Positions 32,985 to 41,866 of a DNA stretch of 64,000 nucleotides are shown here, in pieces. Both the position numbers and the translations under genes were made by a program. Each line of letters begins with the position of its first letter. The stretch's first letter is position 1. The stretch covers positions 310,001-374,000 of the forward strand of contig VDMD01000026.1 in assembly GCA_007026445.1 (NCBI GenBank), given 5' to 3'. Source of the stretch: Schizophyllum amplum (Eukaryota > Basidiomycota > Agaricomycetes > Agaricales > Schizophyllaceae). Below the pieces are notes generated by a model. It did not search any database. It saw nothing but the letters and a program-made list of their open reading frames with translations, and was not told where the DNA came from.

Positions 32985-33260
32985 TTGAACATTCAACGCA
33001 CACCCGGGTTCCTTGAGTCGCCGATTGCAGCGCACCGTCGTCGCCGTGCGTCCGACGAGTACGGGACACCTTGTCGGGCGTCCGCGGGGGAAGGCATGTT
33101 CGATTTGCAGGCCGGACTGGTGTCAAGCGCCCTCGCGCGTACGAGTCCTTTGGCGCTGTCCAACGTTCAGAAGGGCATCGAGAAACTAGATGATTACGCA
33201 CCTCAGCTCGTATCTGACGCGTCCGCGGCCGAGAACCCCGCGAAGACCGATACAGGATAA
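32985..33260 (+). CDS. Conserved plus-strand frame, uncertain
   Basis: Ninety codons are open on the plus strand in all three units (also 45027-45302 and 56382-56657), reading GMFDLQAGLVSSALARTSPL and then a helix-prone GIEKLDDYAPQLVSDASAAE. A TTCAG acceptor precedes it at 32971. It begins at TTG, so it would have to be an internal or last exon. It overlaps minus-strand frames that are also open, and the few differences among units do not decide between strands. Confidence 0.25.
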   Translation: MNIQRTPGFLESPIAAHRRRRASDEYGTPCRASAGEGMFDLQAGLVSSALARTSPLALSNVQKGIEKLDDYAPQLVSDASAAENPAKTDTG

Positions 33261-34942
33261 TCGACGTGGACGTTGAAGACGACCACGTAACGCGCTGCCC
33301 CATTGGGAAACCCTTGTTGTTGAACAAGGCGGCGCCTTCGAACGCGCCTCTAGCGCGTCGTCTCGCACTGCGCTCGTGCTCCGCTCAGACGGGGACCTTG
33401 GTGAAACGTGTTCCCGCCATGCCCAGGCAGCATTAGCATTGCCTGCGCTCTGTAAGTGGCTGCGAATGAGCTGGGAGATGAAAACTAACATGGCGAGCAT
33501 GCGAGGGCAGCGCAGAGTCTTTCATTTCTCGTCGGCGATAAGGGGAACCGAGTAACTTAGCGCTAGATGATCCGAGCAAGCGGCGAGCGCGGAAATGGAC
33601 GACAGCAGGATGGAAGATTCAGCGAGTTCCAGACGGGGTGGGTATGTGCGATGGCGCGTGCGTGCGGCCGTCGGCGGTCGGCGTGAGATCGTCCGCAAAC
33701 TTGAGCCTCCTCAATGAGTCATTGGCGTTTCAGGACAAGCGATCCGTGGAAGAATGGGAGGGCGGCAAGGTAGGGAATGACGAGGAAGGGATGGCGTACT
33801 GCGCAGCGTACAGCGCGCGTGGGCGTCCAGGACTTCTTAGACAGTTTACCGTGTATGGAATAAACAGCACCTGGTACAAACATCAGTCGCCCGAGGCGAG
33901 ATGCCCATGCTACGAGCGGGCGGAAATGACGCCACATAATAAAGTCGACGCTCTTCGCGCCATAGCACTCGCTGGAAGTTGCGGAGACGGTGGCGACACA
34001 GCGAGGGCTACTGAATCATTCCTGTAGAGTCAGAATTCGATGAGGAATATTTTTCGAGGGGATGTCAACTTACGACCATGAAGACGCCGAGTTCTACACT
34101 CAAACATCCTCGACCTCCCAGAACGATAAGGTGGAACGCTGATCTCGCCCATCGGCGATGCGTGCCCGAGTTCTGAAGCGAGGTGATGTTGAATAAACTT
34201 CCATACGACCCATCGCGGTGCTTGGCGAGACCGCGGTCGCGCTCCGGACGGTAGAGACGCGCGTTTTGGCATGCGGCGTGAATGTTCTCGAACTTCCAGT
34301 GGATCCAAAGCAGTTATGGCGTCCCAGATCGACAGAGACTTCGCGAGTGTGATGGGGAACCGAACAGTCTTTTGTCCGAGGTGGCGGACGCGCTCGATGG
34401 GTGGGATGGACGTGGATGATGGGGACAAGTTGAACTTCGGCGCGTCGGACCGACTGCGTCGATCATTATGCACGTTGTTCCCGACCACCATTATCGCCCG
34501 GGGGACGATGTCTGCATGCTCTTTGTGCAGAGCGGTCACTGAATAACAATTCCCTGCCTGTCTGTGCTGATTACCTGCTCTAACGAGCTATGCCTGCTCT
34601 CAAATCGTCGAACGGGCGCCCCGGTGGCGCGCGCCTCCTCAAGCTCACCCGAACAGCGCTCTATGTCCGAAGGCCGTCCTGATCGACTACGTACAGCAAC
34701 GCTATCTAGGTTACCGTGCCGCCGGGCCCCTGATCTGCGCGCCATGAACGTCATCTGGCTGAATTAGGTAGCCCTTGTTGAACCTGGCGAGGTGGTGCGC
34801 ACAGCGCTGCGAGCGAACTGCGCTTTTGCGGGGTCGCGTATGCAGCAGCGGCGCGTACGTTGCGACATCACATTTCTTGTCGTGTAATTTCGATCGGGCT
34901 ATATTCGAGGGTCGGGCAGGAACATGGGTGAGTTGAATCGTC

Positions 34943-34962
34943 AAAGTTCAACGTTGAACTTT
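34943..34962. promoter_or_regulatory. 20-bp perfect palindrome
   Basis: AAAGTTCAACGTTGAACTTT reads the same on both strands. It is kept perfectly in unit 3 (about 58346) and with one change in unit 2. Half-sites (GTTGAACTT) recur at several places within 3 kb. Confidence 0.6.
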
Positions 34963-36124
34963 ACATGAACAGAACGGGAGAGCGCAGCGTCCACCGCGAC
35001 CCATGCTTCCGACGTCAACTTACTCGGTTCGCGAGATGAAGAGATGATGGCGAAAATGCACGCGGAACTTTCGGCGCAACGGCAGAGTCAGGAGGTTGGA
35101 AACGCAAGAGTACATGTTGAACTTACTCATATCTGTGAGCAGAGACGGGTGCGCTACTGCGCTGCTGTCGCTGATGGTGGCGCGGAATGATGCGGACGTA
35201 ATGCGGGGATGTCTGTCAGACTTTGCGCGCGATTGAGGGAGGTACGGAGATGGAAGAGTCGGGGTGACAGGTGAGCGGGAACGGCGGTGGGTGGCGCGGA
35301 GAGTCCGTGTCGAGATTGTCAACATCACGCCATTTGGATACGTTGGCTTCAGCACACTGCACTCTGACGTACCACAGTATAATATATTTTGTCGGACTGG
35401 AGTTGAGACTGCCTTGCTGGGGCTGTAGAACGTGACGACGCCGGCGCGCTCACTTCGACGGCCTTTGAACTTTCGCATCGAGACATGGGCCGATCGGCGC
35501 ACCCGCCCGCGCATCACTTCCGAATAGGTACGCATCTTCCGTACGTCAAACTTCCGGGGAACCGCTCAGGAGGTTGAGAAAGCGTGTGTACGCGCCGCAG
35601 AGGGTAAGAACTTTTGCGCGCGCTAGTTGCGCCCCGCCAACGATGCAAAGTTCAGCGGATCCAGAGCTGCGCTCGCGCTCTACATTTTAATGAAGTGTCG
35701 GATGATCAAAGGGAGCCGAATAATATTTTTTGGCGATGAGGGGAGCGCGCGATGAGCGTGAGGGAGGGGGCACGCTTCCCATCAAGTTGAACTTCGCTGC
35801 CCGGACCGGCTGCCGATTCCATTGTTCTCCTTGCTGCCGACCGTCATGAGCGCTCGCTCGCGCGAGTATGACTATCGTTGCTCGTCGGTCTCAATTGATT
35901 CAGTGCTGACAGTGATTCTTCTGGCCTCTATGACCCCCATGCTGCTGCACACGGCAAGTACGGGAATAGCGACCAATACGAACATCTCCGCTGGATGGCG
36001 CGGCGGGCGCCAAATCCGCGGCCGAATAGCTGATAGCCTCAACACCCTTGTTGACGATCGGGTCAACGAGATCTGCTACGTACGTGGGTAAGTATCGTTC
36101 TCGGCTCCCTCTAGCTCCGACGCG

Positions 36125-36131
36125 CGTATAT
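36125..36131 (+). promoter_or_regulatory. TATA box of the iterated-exon gene (unit 1)
   Basis: GCGTATATATGC precedes a pyrimidine-rich start region (CTCTCTCTTTTTCAACC) by about 30 bp. It is conserved in all units. Confidence 0.55.
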
Positions 36132-36732
36132 ATGCAGCTCCGCAGCGAACTCTCTCTTTTTCAACCATCACCCCCCGCGCCCGCCGCCCGTATCCTCCTC
36201 CTCCTCCCGCCGCCGCCGCCAAGCCCTGGTCGTGGATGATGGGTGAGTAGAGCCCAACATATGCTCCCTCTTCTGTTGACTGACCCATTCCCAGGCTGTG
36301 CTCGACGCGTCCTCGCCACGCACTCATCATCCCCACTGTCGTGTCGACGGGGACGTCGTCGACATCGACATCGTGTCACCAACACATGGTCGGCGCGTAG
36401 CGCCCACATTGCGCGCTCTTTGTCTTCGCGACTCAAGGGGATTTAATTTTGTTTCTCTTGGTGCGTTAGCCTTCGCAGTACTGGCTGTTCATGGACTGAC
36501 ACGGGGCACAGGACTTAGGCAGCGCTCCGACGCCTCAGGGTGGGCGCCGACGCACGTGTCACGGCGATGGTGCGCAGCGCCGTCGCATCATACAGTTTGT
36601 GTTGTACTTTGGTAAGTTTTTCTCTTCGCGGTGTCAAATTCTCCTTGACTTCTTGGTTAGCGGTCTCGGCGACGGTACGGGTACCCGTGACGCCAGAAAT
36701 GCGCGCTAGGGCGAGGGACGAGGAAGACGACG

Positions 36733-37175
36733 GCGCGGCCGGAGGCCGCGCGTGGGGGCAGCGCGCAGCGCCGCCATTCTCTCCGGTGAGTTTCCCTTTG
36801 TTCGCGGCATGCTTTTTACTGATTTTTTTTGGCCATGATCCGGGTGGAGGCCCCCCCCGCGAAGGGGGGAGGTCGCGCCGTGGCCGACTAGGGCGAGGGG
36901 TAAGGGAGACGACGGCGCGGCCGAGGGCCGCGCATGAGGGCGGTGCGTAGCGCCGCCATCGTCTACGGTGAGTGCCCCATTGTTCGTGGCATACATTCTT
37001 ACTGACTTTCCGGCTAGGATTGGGGTGGAGGGGGACGATGGCGCGGCCGAAGGCTGCGCATAGGGGCGGCGCGCAGCGCCGCCACTCGTTTTGGTGACCT
37101 TCCCTTCGTTCGCAGCGAGGCCTTCTCATCGAAGGCGCGGCCGGAGACCGCGCACGGGGGCGGCGCGCAGCGTCA
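36733..37175. repeat. Four double GC-hairpin elements (unit 1)
   Basis: Each element is about 43 bp with two perfect or nearly perfect stems: GCGCGGCC-NNN-GGCCGCGC, a short spacer, then GGCGGCGC-GCA-GCGCCGCC. Positions are 36733-36775, 36915-36957, 37041-37083 and 37135-37175. The last has lost part of the second stem. They lie in successive exon-like blocks of the gene. Confidence 0.8.
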
Positions 37176-37422
37176 CTGCTCTTTCGTCTGTTTCCGCAGT
37201 TTGGGATCGTTGGCTACTTTGCTGAATATCTGCGCAGTCGTCGTCGGCAATTCCTAATCGTGCCCGTCGGCGTTGTGACCATTATGAGAACATTGTTCGA
37301 CCTCGCATCGGTAGGTCGTCGCATTCTCTTCCTACTTTACGCCGCTAACCCTCATGTAGACGCCCTCGTCGTCATGTGGACTCCCACGACCTCTTCAACA
37401 CCAATGCGCCGAGTCTTTCCGG

Positions 37423-38465
37423 GAAATGAAGATACAGAGTGCCTCCGGCGAGCAAGGTACGTTACTTATCATGCTGTATGTGTCATATTGCTGACTGCCC
37501 ACCCTCCTAGGCGATGAGTATATGTATCGACGTCCCGCGAGCGGCGTCATCGACAACGGATGACATCCGGCCACACCGGACGCGCTGGACGTCGTTCAAG
37601 ACGCACTCAACATTGCGTACCCACCTTACCAAGTCGGACTCTATGCCCTCGAGACCTGCTCATTTTTGCCGACCGCCCCTGAAGTCGCTCCTACCCTACG
37701 CCCCCGCGTCGCGAGCTCCGTAATCACTCCAGGCGATGAGTATATGTATCGTCGTCCGGCGAGCGACTCGGAGGTGAGTCGCCCTTCGTGTACTCATAAC
37801 ATTGCTAATTCTCTTCGTAGGTTACCCCAACAGCCTCGAGACGATGCATACTCACGCCCTAGGCGACGAGTATATGTATCGCCGTCCCGCGAATGACACA
37901 CTCGACGCTTTTGACCTCGCTGGGATGTGTCCGCCTTCGTCGCAGCCGCATTCTCAGCGTCGCCCAGACGTTCACCGCGGCGCCGACGACGCCCTCTACG
38001 TCGTCACGACGTACCTGCCTTGTCCTCAAGGCTTGGGGCGACGGCGTAGGCGATGAGCATATGTACCGCCGTCCAGGGAGCAAGGCGCGTGCTATGTCTA
38101 CCCACATACTATGCCACTAACCTCTCGCGCCTAGGCGATGAGTATATGGATCGCCGTCCGCCGAGCGACGTGATCGAACGCGCCCGACGGCCTGGTGACA
38201 CTTACAAGACGCACCCTCACGCTCGCCTGCGCGCCTAGGCAATGAGTATATGGATCGTCGTCGGGCGAGCAGGCCAACGGTGAGCACTTAGTATTTGGTT
38301 TAGCTTGTGCTGACTGTGCCTTTAGGCCTCCTCATCTGGAACTGAGGCCCTCGATCTCGGACCGGGAGACCCCCCGCTCCTTTATTTCGGACGCGCCACG
38401 CCTTCCGGCCGCGCCCGGCGCTGAGCGGCGAAGCAACGTATCGCCGTCCGACGAGCAGGCCTTAC
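37423..38465 (+). repeat. Eight GDEYMYRRPAS repeat exons (unit 1)
   Basis: Copies start at 37423 (degenerate), 37511, 37733, 37863, 38050, 38135, 38239 and about 38429. The nucleotide core is GCGATGAGTATATGTATCGC continuing CGTCCGGCGAGCGAG. Seven of the eight follow an AG directly. Four are followed at once or nearly so by a donor; the others run into tails of 80-200 nt. Confidence 0.85.
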
Positions 38466-39207
38466 GTCGCGCGCGTCTATCTTGTGAGTACAACACTCCC
38501 CTCATCAGTATTCCGCTGACGTTCTCTTAGTAGATGGTGACCTTCCGATGTCGTACATGGCGACTGTCCAGCAGCTGAGTCGACGCTGCTCGGGCGTGCT
38601 CACGATGCTAGGGGCGTACTCGGAACTTTGAGCGCGGCCGGCGCAGGACATGGGAGGGGGACTTGTTGTGCACGGTGAGGGCGATTTTCTGGGTGTTATT
38701 CGGGCCTTCTATATCAGTATTTTCGTTGTAGCCTTGTAGGTCGACACTGTAGATTAGAAAATACAGCGATTTGGAGGAAGTACAATGACTTGGAGATATA
38801 AATGACTGGAAAGAACAATGAAGTTGCACTCGTTGCGTACGTGACTTGGGGAGCTTGGGTCGGCGTTGAGAGGGCCCGGGGACTCGGGCATGAAAGGCAC
38901 GAAAGCGATTGTATTCGGCTACCTACGACTACCTACGTGAGCTTACTGCGCCACCGGGTTCCGCTACCCCCACGAGTCCCAGCGAAAGCCCTCTCTCCTT
39001 CACAGCACGACTGCGAGCGGTGACCGTAGTGCGCGCGCGCTTTCGCGGCGTCGAGAGCTGCAGTACAAGGGTCAGTGCAAGCTGTGCAACCACACTTACT
39101 CGGCTGCCCTTCAAGCAAGCTCGCGCTATCCCTTGAGACTCCCGATCCCCGTACCCTCGCAGTCCCGGACTCGTCGCGACCGAGTACGCGGTTCCTGGCG
39201 CGAGGAG

Positions 39208-39215
39208 TATATAAG
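39208..39215 (+). promoter_or_regulatory. TATA box, plus strand (unit 1)
   Basis: GAGTATATAAGCCC is followed by a pyrimidine-rich stretch typical of fungal start sites. It is identical in the three units and would drive transcription toward and antisense to the DUF300 gene. Confidence 0.6.
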
Positions 39216-39351
39216 CCCATCCCCTCTCGCCCTTCCCTCCACCATCCCTGCCCCCTCTCGCCTTGCCGCTGGTCGTCCGCGTCGCCGCCAGTCGTGCAGT
39301 CGCACTCGCCCCCTCGTCGTGCTGCCTGCCGCCACGCCGCACGCTGCAGTT

Positions 39352-39564
39352 ATGCTGGGGGAGGCCATGCCGGTCGGAGTTCCGATGGAGGGGTCAGTAC
39401 CTATACTCGCCTCGTACCTACTCGTAGTCGTCGTGGCACGCCCCCGGACATGGGCCCCTGTAGGGGGAACCCATGTCCGGGGGCCCACAAAAGGAGGGAT
39501 GGGCGCTAGACACCTATCAGAATTCATGCCGCTTCACCGCGCTACAACATCACGTGAGGTGTGA
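39352..39564 (+). CDS. Short ORF downstream of the TATA box (unit 1)
   Basis: From the ATG in MLGEAMPVGVPMEGSVPIL the frame runs through a hydrophobic stretch (LASYLLVVVVA) to a stop at the end of 39564, about 70 codons. Unit 3 keeps it (62799-63011). In unit 2 loss of one G in the hairpin shifts the frame, so the C-terminus differs. It could be a small membrane peptide or an upstream part of a longer transcript; no relative is known to me. Confidence 0.3.
   Translation: MLGEAMPVGVPMEGSVPILASYLLVVVVARPRTWAPVGGTHVRGPTKGGMGARHLSEFMPLHRATTSREV
39440..39484. terminator. Strong conserved hairpin beyond the DUF300 gene
   Basis: Fifteen base pairs (GCCCCCGGACATGGG against its complement) enclose a 15-nt loop that itself contains CCCC-TGTA-GGGG. 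Units 2 (about 51722-51764) and 3 (62887-62931) keep it. It lies downstream of the DUF300 stop and also inside the short plus-strand ORF. A role in 3' end formation or RNA stability is a guess. Confidence 0.5.
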
Positions 39565-40403
39565 CATCAGTTTCTTGACAAATCACCTGTCAGGTCTTGG
39601 CAAGGCTGGTCCAGTCTTGACAAGTCACACCAGGCACCGGTCACAAGTCTATGTCTCCGAGGCCCACAAGTCTGCACAAGCCATCGTCGTGGATTGAAGT
39701 AAACGCTTTCCCGCGGCGGGACAGCGTTCAATTGACGGATACGATGTCGTCGTATACAGCGAGCATAAGCGCTGACGTCGTGTTGAGCTGCCAAGACCCC
39801 GGCAGTTGCCAGTCAGCTGCCAGTGAAGACGAGGGAGAGGAGGATGCTAATGATGATCAGCCACTGCAACGTCGGCCTCACAGTCGCCATGGACCCCGCG
39901 CGCTGACCTTGGTGGAGTTGGGAAGACGACGAGGTGCGTGGGCCATCTCCTGTCATTGTGCACTCATGCTCATGAAAGTTTGCAGAACGTTGCTATCCAC
40001 GCGCCCTCGACCTACTTGCAACCCATATTCACCAGCCCCGTCTGCCACACCTCCTCCGCCATTTCCTTCACGATCCCCTGACGCGCCCGACGTACTGTAC
40101 AAAGGCGCGCCGCAGCAGCTCCGTTTACCACTCCGCCGTGATCCCTCGCGAGACCACTTCGCCGTGGTCGCTCGCTTCCACGCTCCCAGCGATGCATTTC
40201 CTCCTTTTATGATGCTCGTATTGCCATATGCACAGATTCCTCATGTAAAAATACAATGCAAAATGAAAGGCTTCAGTAATTACTCCTTAAGCAGTGAGCC
40301 TGTCGTACTTGTGGCTGACTTGTCGTCTGGTGGCCTGGTGCACCGGCTCACAAGTCGTTACAAGTGCCGAAAAGCCGACAAGGAATTTGACATCTTGCTG
40401 ATG
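39565..40403. mobile_element. 839-bp inverted-repeat insertion in the DUF300 gene (unit 1)
   Basis: Units 2 and 3 have the empty site GTGTGAGCCAAAC. In unit 1 it is split, with GA repeated on both sides (39563-39564 and 40404-40405). The inserted DNA starts CATCAGTTTCTTGACAAATC and ends, read inward, CATCAGCAAGATGTCAAATT. Subterminal ACAAGTC words recur in both orientations. There is no complete transposase; a Pro-rich plus-strand frame inside is not convincing. It is a non-autonomous DNA element with an apparent 2-bp target duplication; superfamily unassigned. Confidence 0.85.
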
Positions 40404-41866
40404 GAGCCAAACGAACAGCCAAGTCACGCACGGGTAGTTGTGGTCGCCAAAGATGTAGTGTCGGCAGTGGTCGAACAGCTGCTCATCGGCCTCGTCGTCG
40501 GCCTGTTGTCGCAGGTCGGGCGCTGCGTGCACGACATCAGCGGCCTCGGACGCGAGCAATGGTGCGTGCGATTCTTCGCAATGAATACCCCTAGTAATCG
40601 TGTTCTCCTCGCGTGTAGAAGCCGGGCGCGGCAGCCAGTACTTGCGCTTGCCGCCCTTGCTGTAGCGCAGCCCAGCACGTATGCGGCGCTCACGCCCCAG
40701 CCCCTGATGTATGAAGCCCTCAGACGGCTCGAACTCGCGGTAGTCCATCCCCTCCCCACGCATGGTAGTCTTGAAGTCCTCAACAACGTCCTTGAGCCCG
40801 AACGCATCGCGGAACGCGTGGTAGAACGTCATGCGCGCGACGAAAGACTTGGTCTCGTCGACGAAGTCCGTAAACGAGAACGCGTACCAGTGCGCGATGG
40901 CGAAGAATGGCATCTCGATGCAGATTATCGTGTCCGAGAGGCCGAGGGATATGCGTTCCGCGTCCGTGTATGGACCGAGGCGTGTAATGGCGTCAGCGGC
41001 GACGAGGATGGAGATGAGGAGCGACTGCCAAAACGAGAAGAAGAGGATGCCCTTGACGCAGAGAAACTTGGGCACCGGGCGGAACGGCTTGAGGTCGTCG
41101 TTGACGCAAAGCCAGAATATGGCGAGGCAGTAGAGGGCGAGGCAGATGCTGACGTTGTAGACGACGCTGACGTAGAGGTAGCCCGAGTTGGCGCGCAGGT
41201 CGCCGTCGTTGTACTTGTTGCAGGCTTTCAGAATCAGTGTGGCGGTGGCGAGGATGGGCTTGACGTAGACGTATTCTGGGAACGGGTGAGCGGGTGGAGA
41301 TAGGTAAGTGGCTAGACGCACGCATGATGCCTCGCTTGAGGAAGAGGAAGGTGTAGGGGTCGCTGACGTCGATCTCTCTTGTAAAGATGTTTGCGGGGAA
41401 GGGGGGCGCCTTGGGTGGTCGTCCGTGATTCATGATCAACAGAGAACGCTCTCCGCCGAGATATACGAGCAGCAGCACGAAAAAGCAGTAGATGACGAAG
41501 GCCTGCAGAAAGTCAGAGCATGCACCGTAATCATGGCAAGGGGCGCACCTCGTATACATCTCGTATAGCGTCGATGAAGAAGGCGGCTTCGAGGGAGAAC
41601 AATGAAATGAGGGATGTAATTGCGTAGATGGGTATCATGACCATAATTCGGACCACCATGCTGGAGACAGTCAGTACAAACGCATGTCTAGGTGGTGCAG
41701 GCTCTACTCACCGCTGCAGCGCCGGTTTCCTGTAGTTCTTCAGATGCAAGTATATCGAGAACGCCGAGACGACGACCGCGACGACCGTAGAGACGCCAGA
41801 CAAAATGAGAACGCCTGCCGGAAGGTGGGAGCCAGAGCCCTCTCGGTCCCCGAGCTTCAGCCCCAT
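40287..41866 (-). CDS. DUF300/OST-alpha family membrane protein, 478 aa (unit 1)
   Basis: The exons are 41712-41866, 41549-41660, 41322-41502 and 40287-41275; the introns are 46-51 nt and the 1437-nt frame is continuous. The start ATG (MGLKLGDREG) is shared with unit 2. About seven membrane segments are visible, beginning LPAGVLILSGVSTVVAVVVS. Family signatures are HLKNYRKPALQR, IPIYAITSLISL, KFLCVKGILFFSFWQ (about residue 219) and EMPFFAIAHWYAF (about 270). Fungal members sit in endomembranes, and relatives transport organic solutes or act in trafficking. The hydrophilic C-terminus differs among the three copies. Here the last 38 residues (from HQQDVKFLVGF) are encoded by the inserted 839-bp element, replacing a six-residue end. 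Confidence 0.9.

Larger units (their letters stand above)
32871..35536 (-). pseudogene. Degenerate intron-bearing gene region (unit 1)
   Basis: At least four minus-strand introns are credible: 32871-32935 (GTAAGTCA...GGCTGAC...TTCAAG), 34022-34073 (GTAAGTTGAC...TTCTGAC...CTACAG), 34959-35023 and 35068-35126 (GTAAGTTCAAC...CCTGAC...CGAAAG). Protein-like exonic pieces lie between, for example FENIHAACQNARLYRPERD, followed by SYGSLFNITSLQNSG and HLIVLGGRGCLSVELGVFMV just before the donor at 34073. Another piece reads WRHFRPLVAWASRLGRLMF near 33900. The pieces do not join into one open frame; the exon after 34022 hits a stop. Units 2 and 3 carry the same structure (about 44913-47575 and 56270-58935). 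I recognise no family. It is probably a decayed gene, or one whose exon borders I could not resolve. Confidence 0.4.
36125..38640 (+). pseudogene. Spliced gene made of iterated exons (unit 1)
   Basis: About nine introns of 46-54 nt stand out: 36243-36294, 36612-36660, 36968-37017, 37311-37359, 37457-37510, 37774-37820, 38085-38134, 38280-38325 and 38484-38530. Most have GTGAGT-like donors, CTGAC or CTAAC branch sites and YAG acceptors. Exon 36295-36611 reads LDASSPRTHHPHCRVDGDVV. Then three to four copies of a GC-hairpin exon (DDGAAGGRAWG) follow, and eight copies of a 35-nt exon encoding GDEYMYRRPAS with tails such as TPDALDVVQDALNIAY. Each copy starts right after an AG. The frame does not hold throughout: an in-frame TGA follows the second peptide copy, and 35-nt exons shift frame. 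The intron at 38085 has GC in place of GT. It may be decaying, non-coding, or mis-spliced in my model. Family unknown. Confidence 0.5.

Noticed and set aside
37511..37545. GGCGAT...ATCGCC within the peptide exon as a conserved RNA hairpin
   Set aside because: Copies with CGA or CGT in place of CGC break the stem without compensating changes, so coding constraint explains the pattern better.
37423..38465. Peptide repeat array considered as a CRISPR-like or satellite array
   Set aside because: Spacing is irregular (about 80-240 bp), repeats have silent codon changes and are tied to splice sites, and the context is eukaryotic.
22603..40403. The 838-bp element (22603) and the 839-bp insertion (39565) as the same transposon
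   Set aside because: Lengths are alike by chance. Their ends (TGGGCGG against CATCAG) and target duplications (TA against GA) differ.
39651..41303. Very long plus-strand ORF (550 aa), with similar ones at 51601-52818 and 63092-63913
   Set aside because: These are antisense shadows of the last DUF300 exon. The real frame on the minus strand has family signatures and correct introns.
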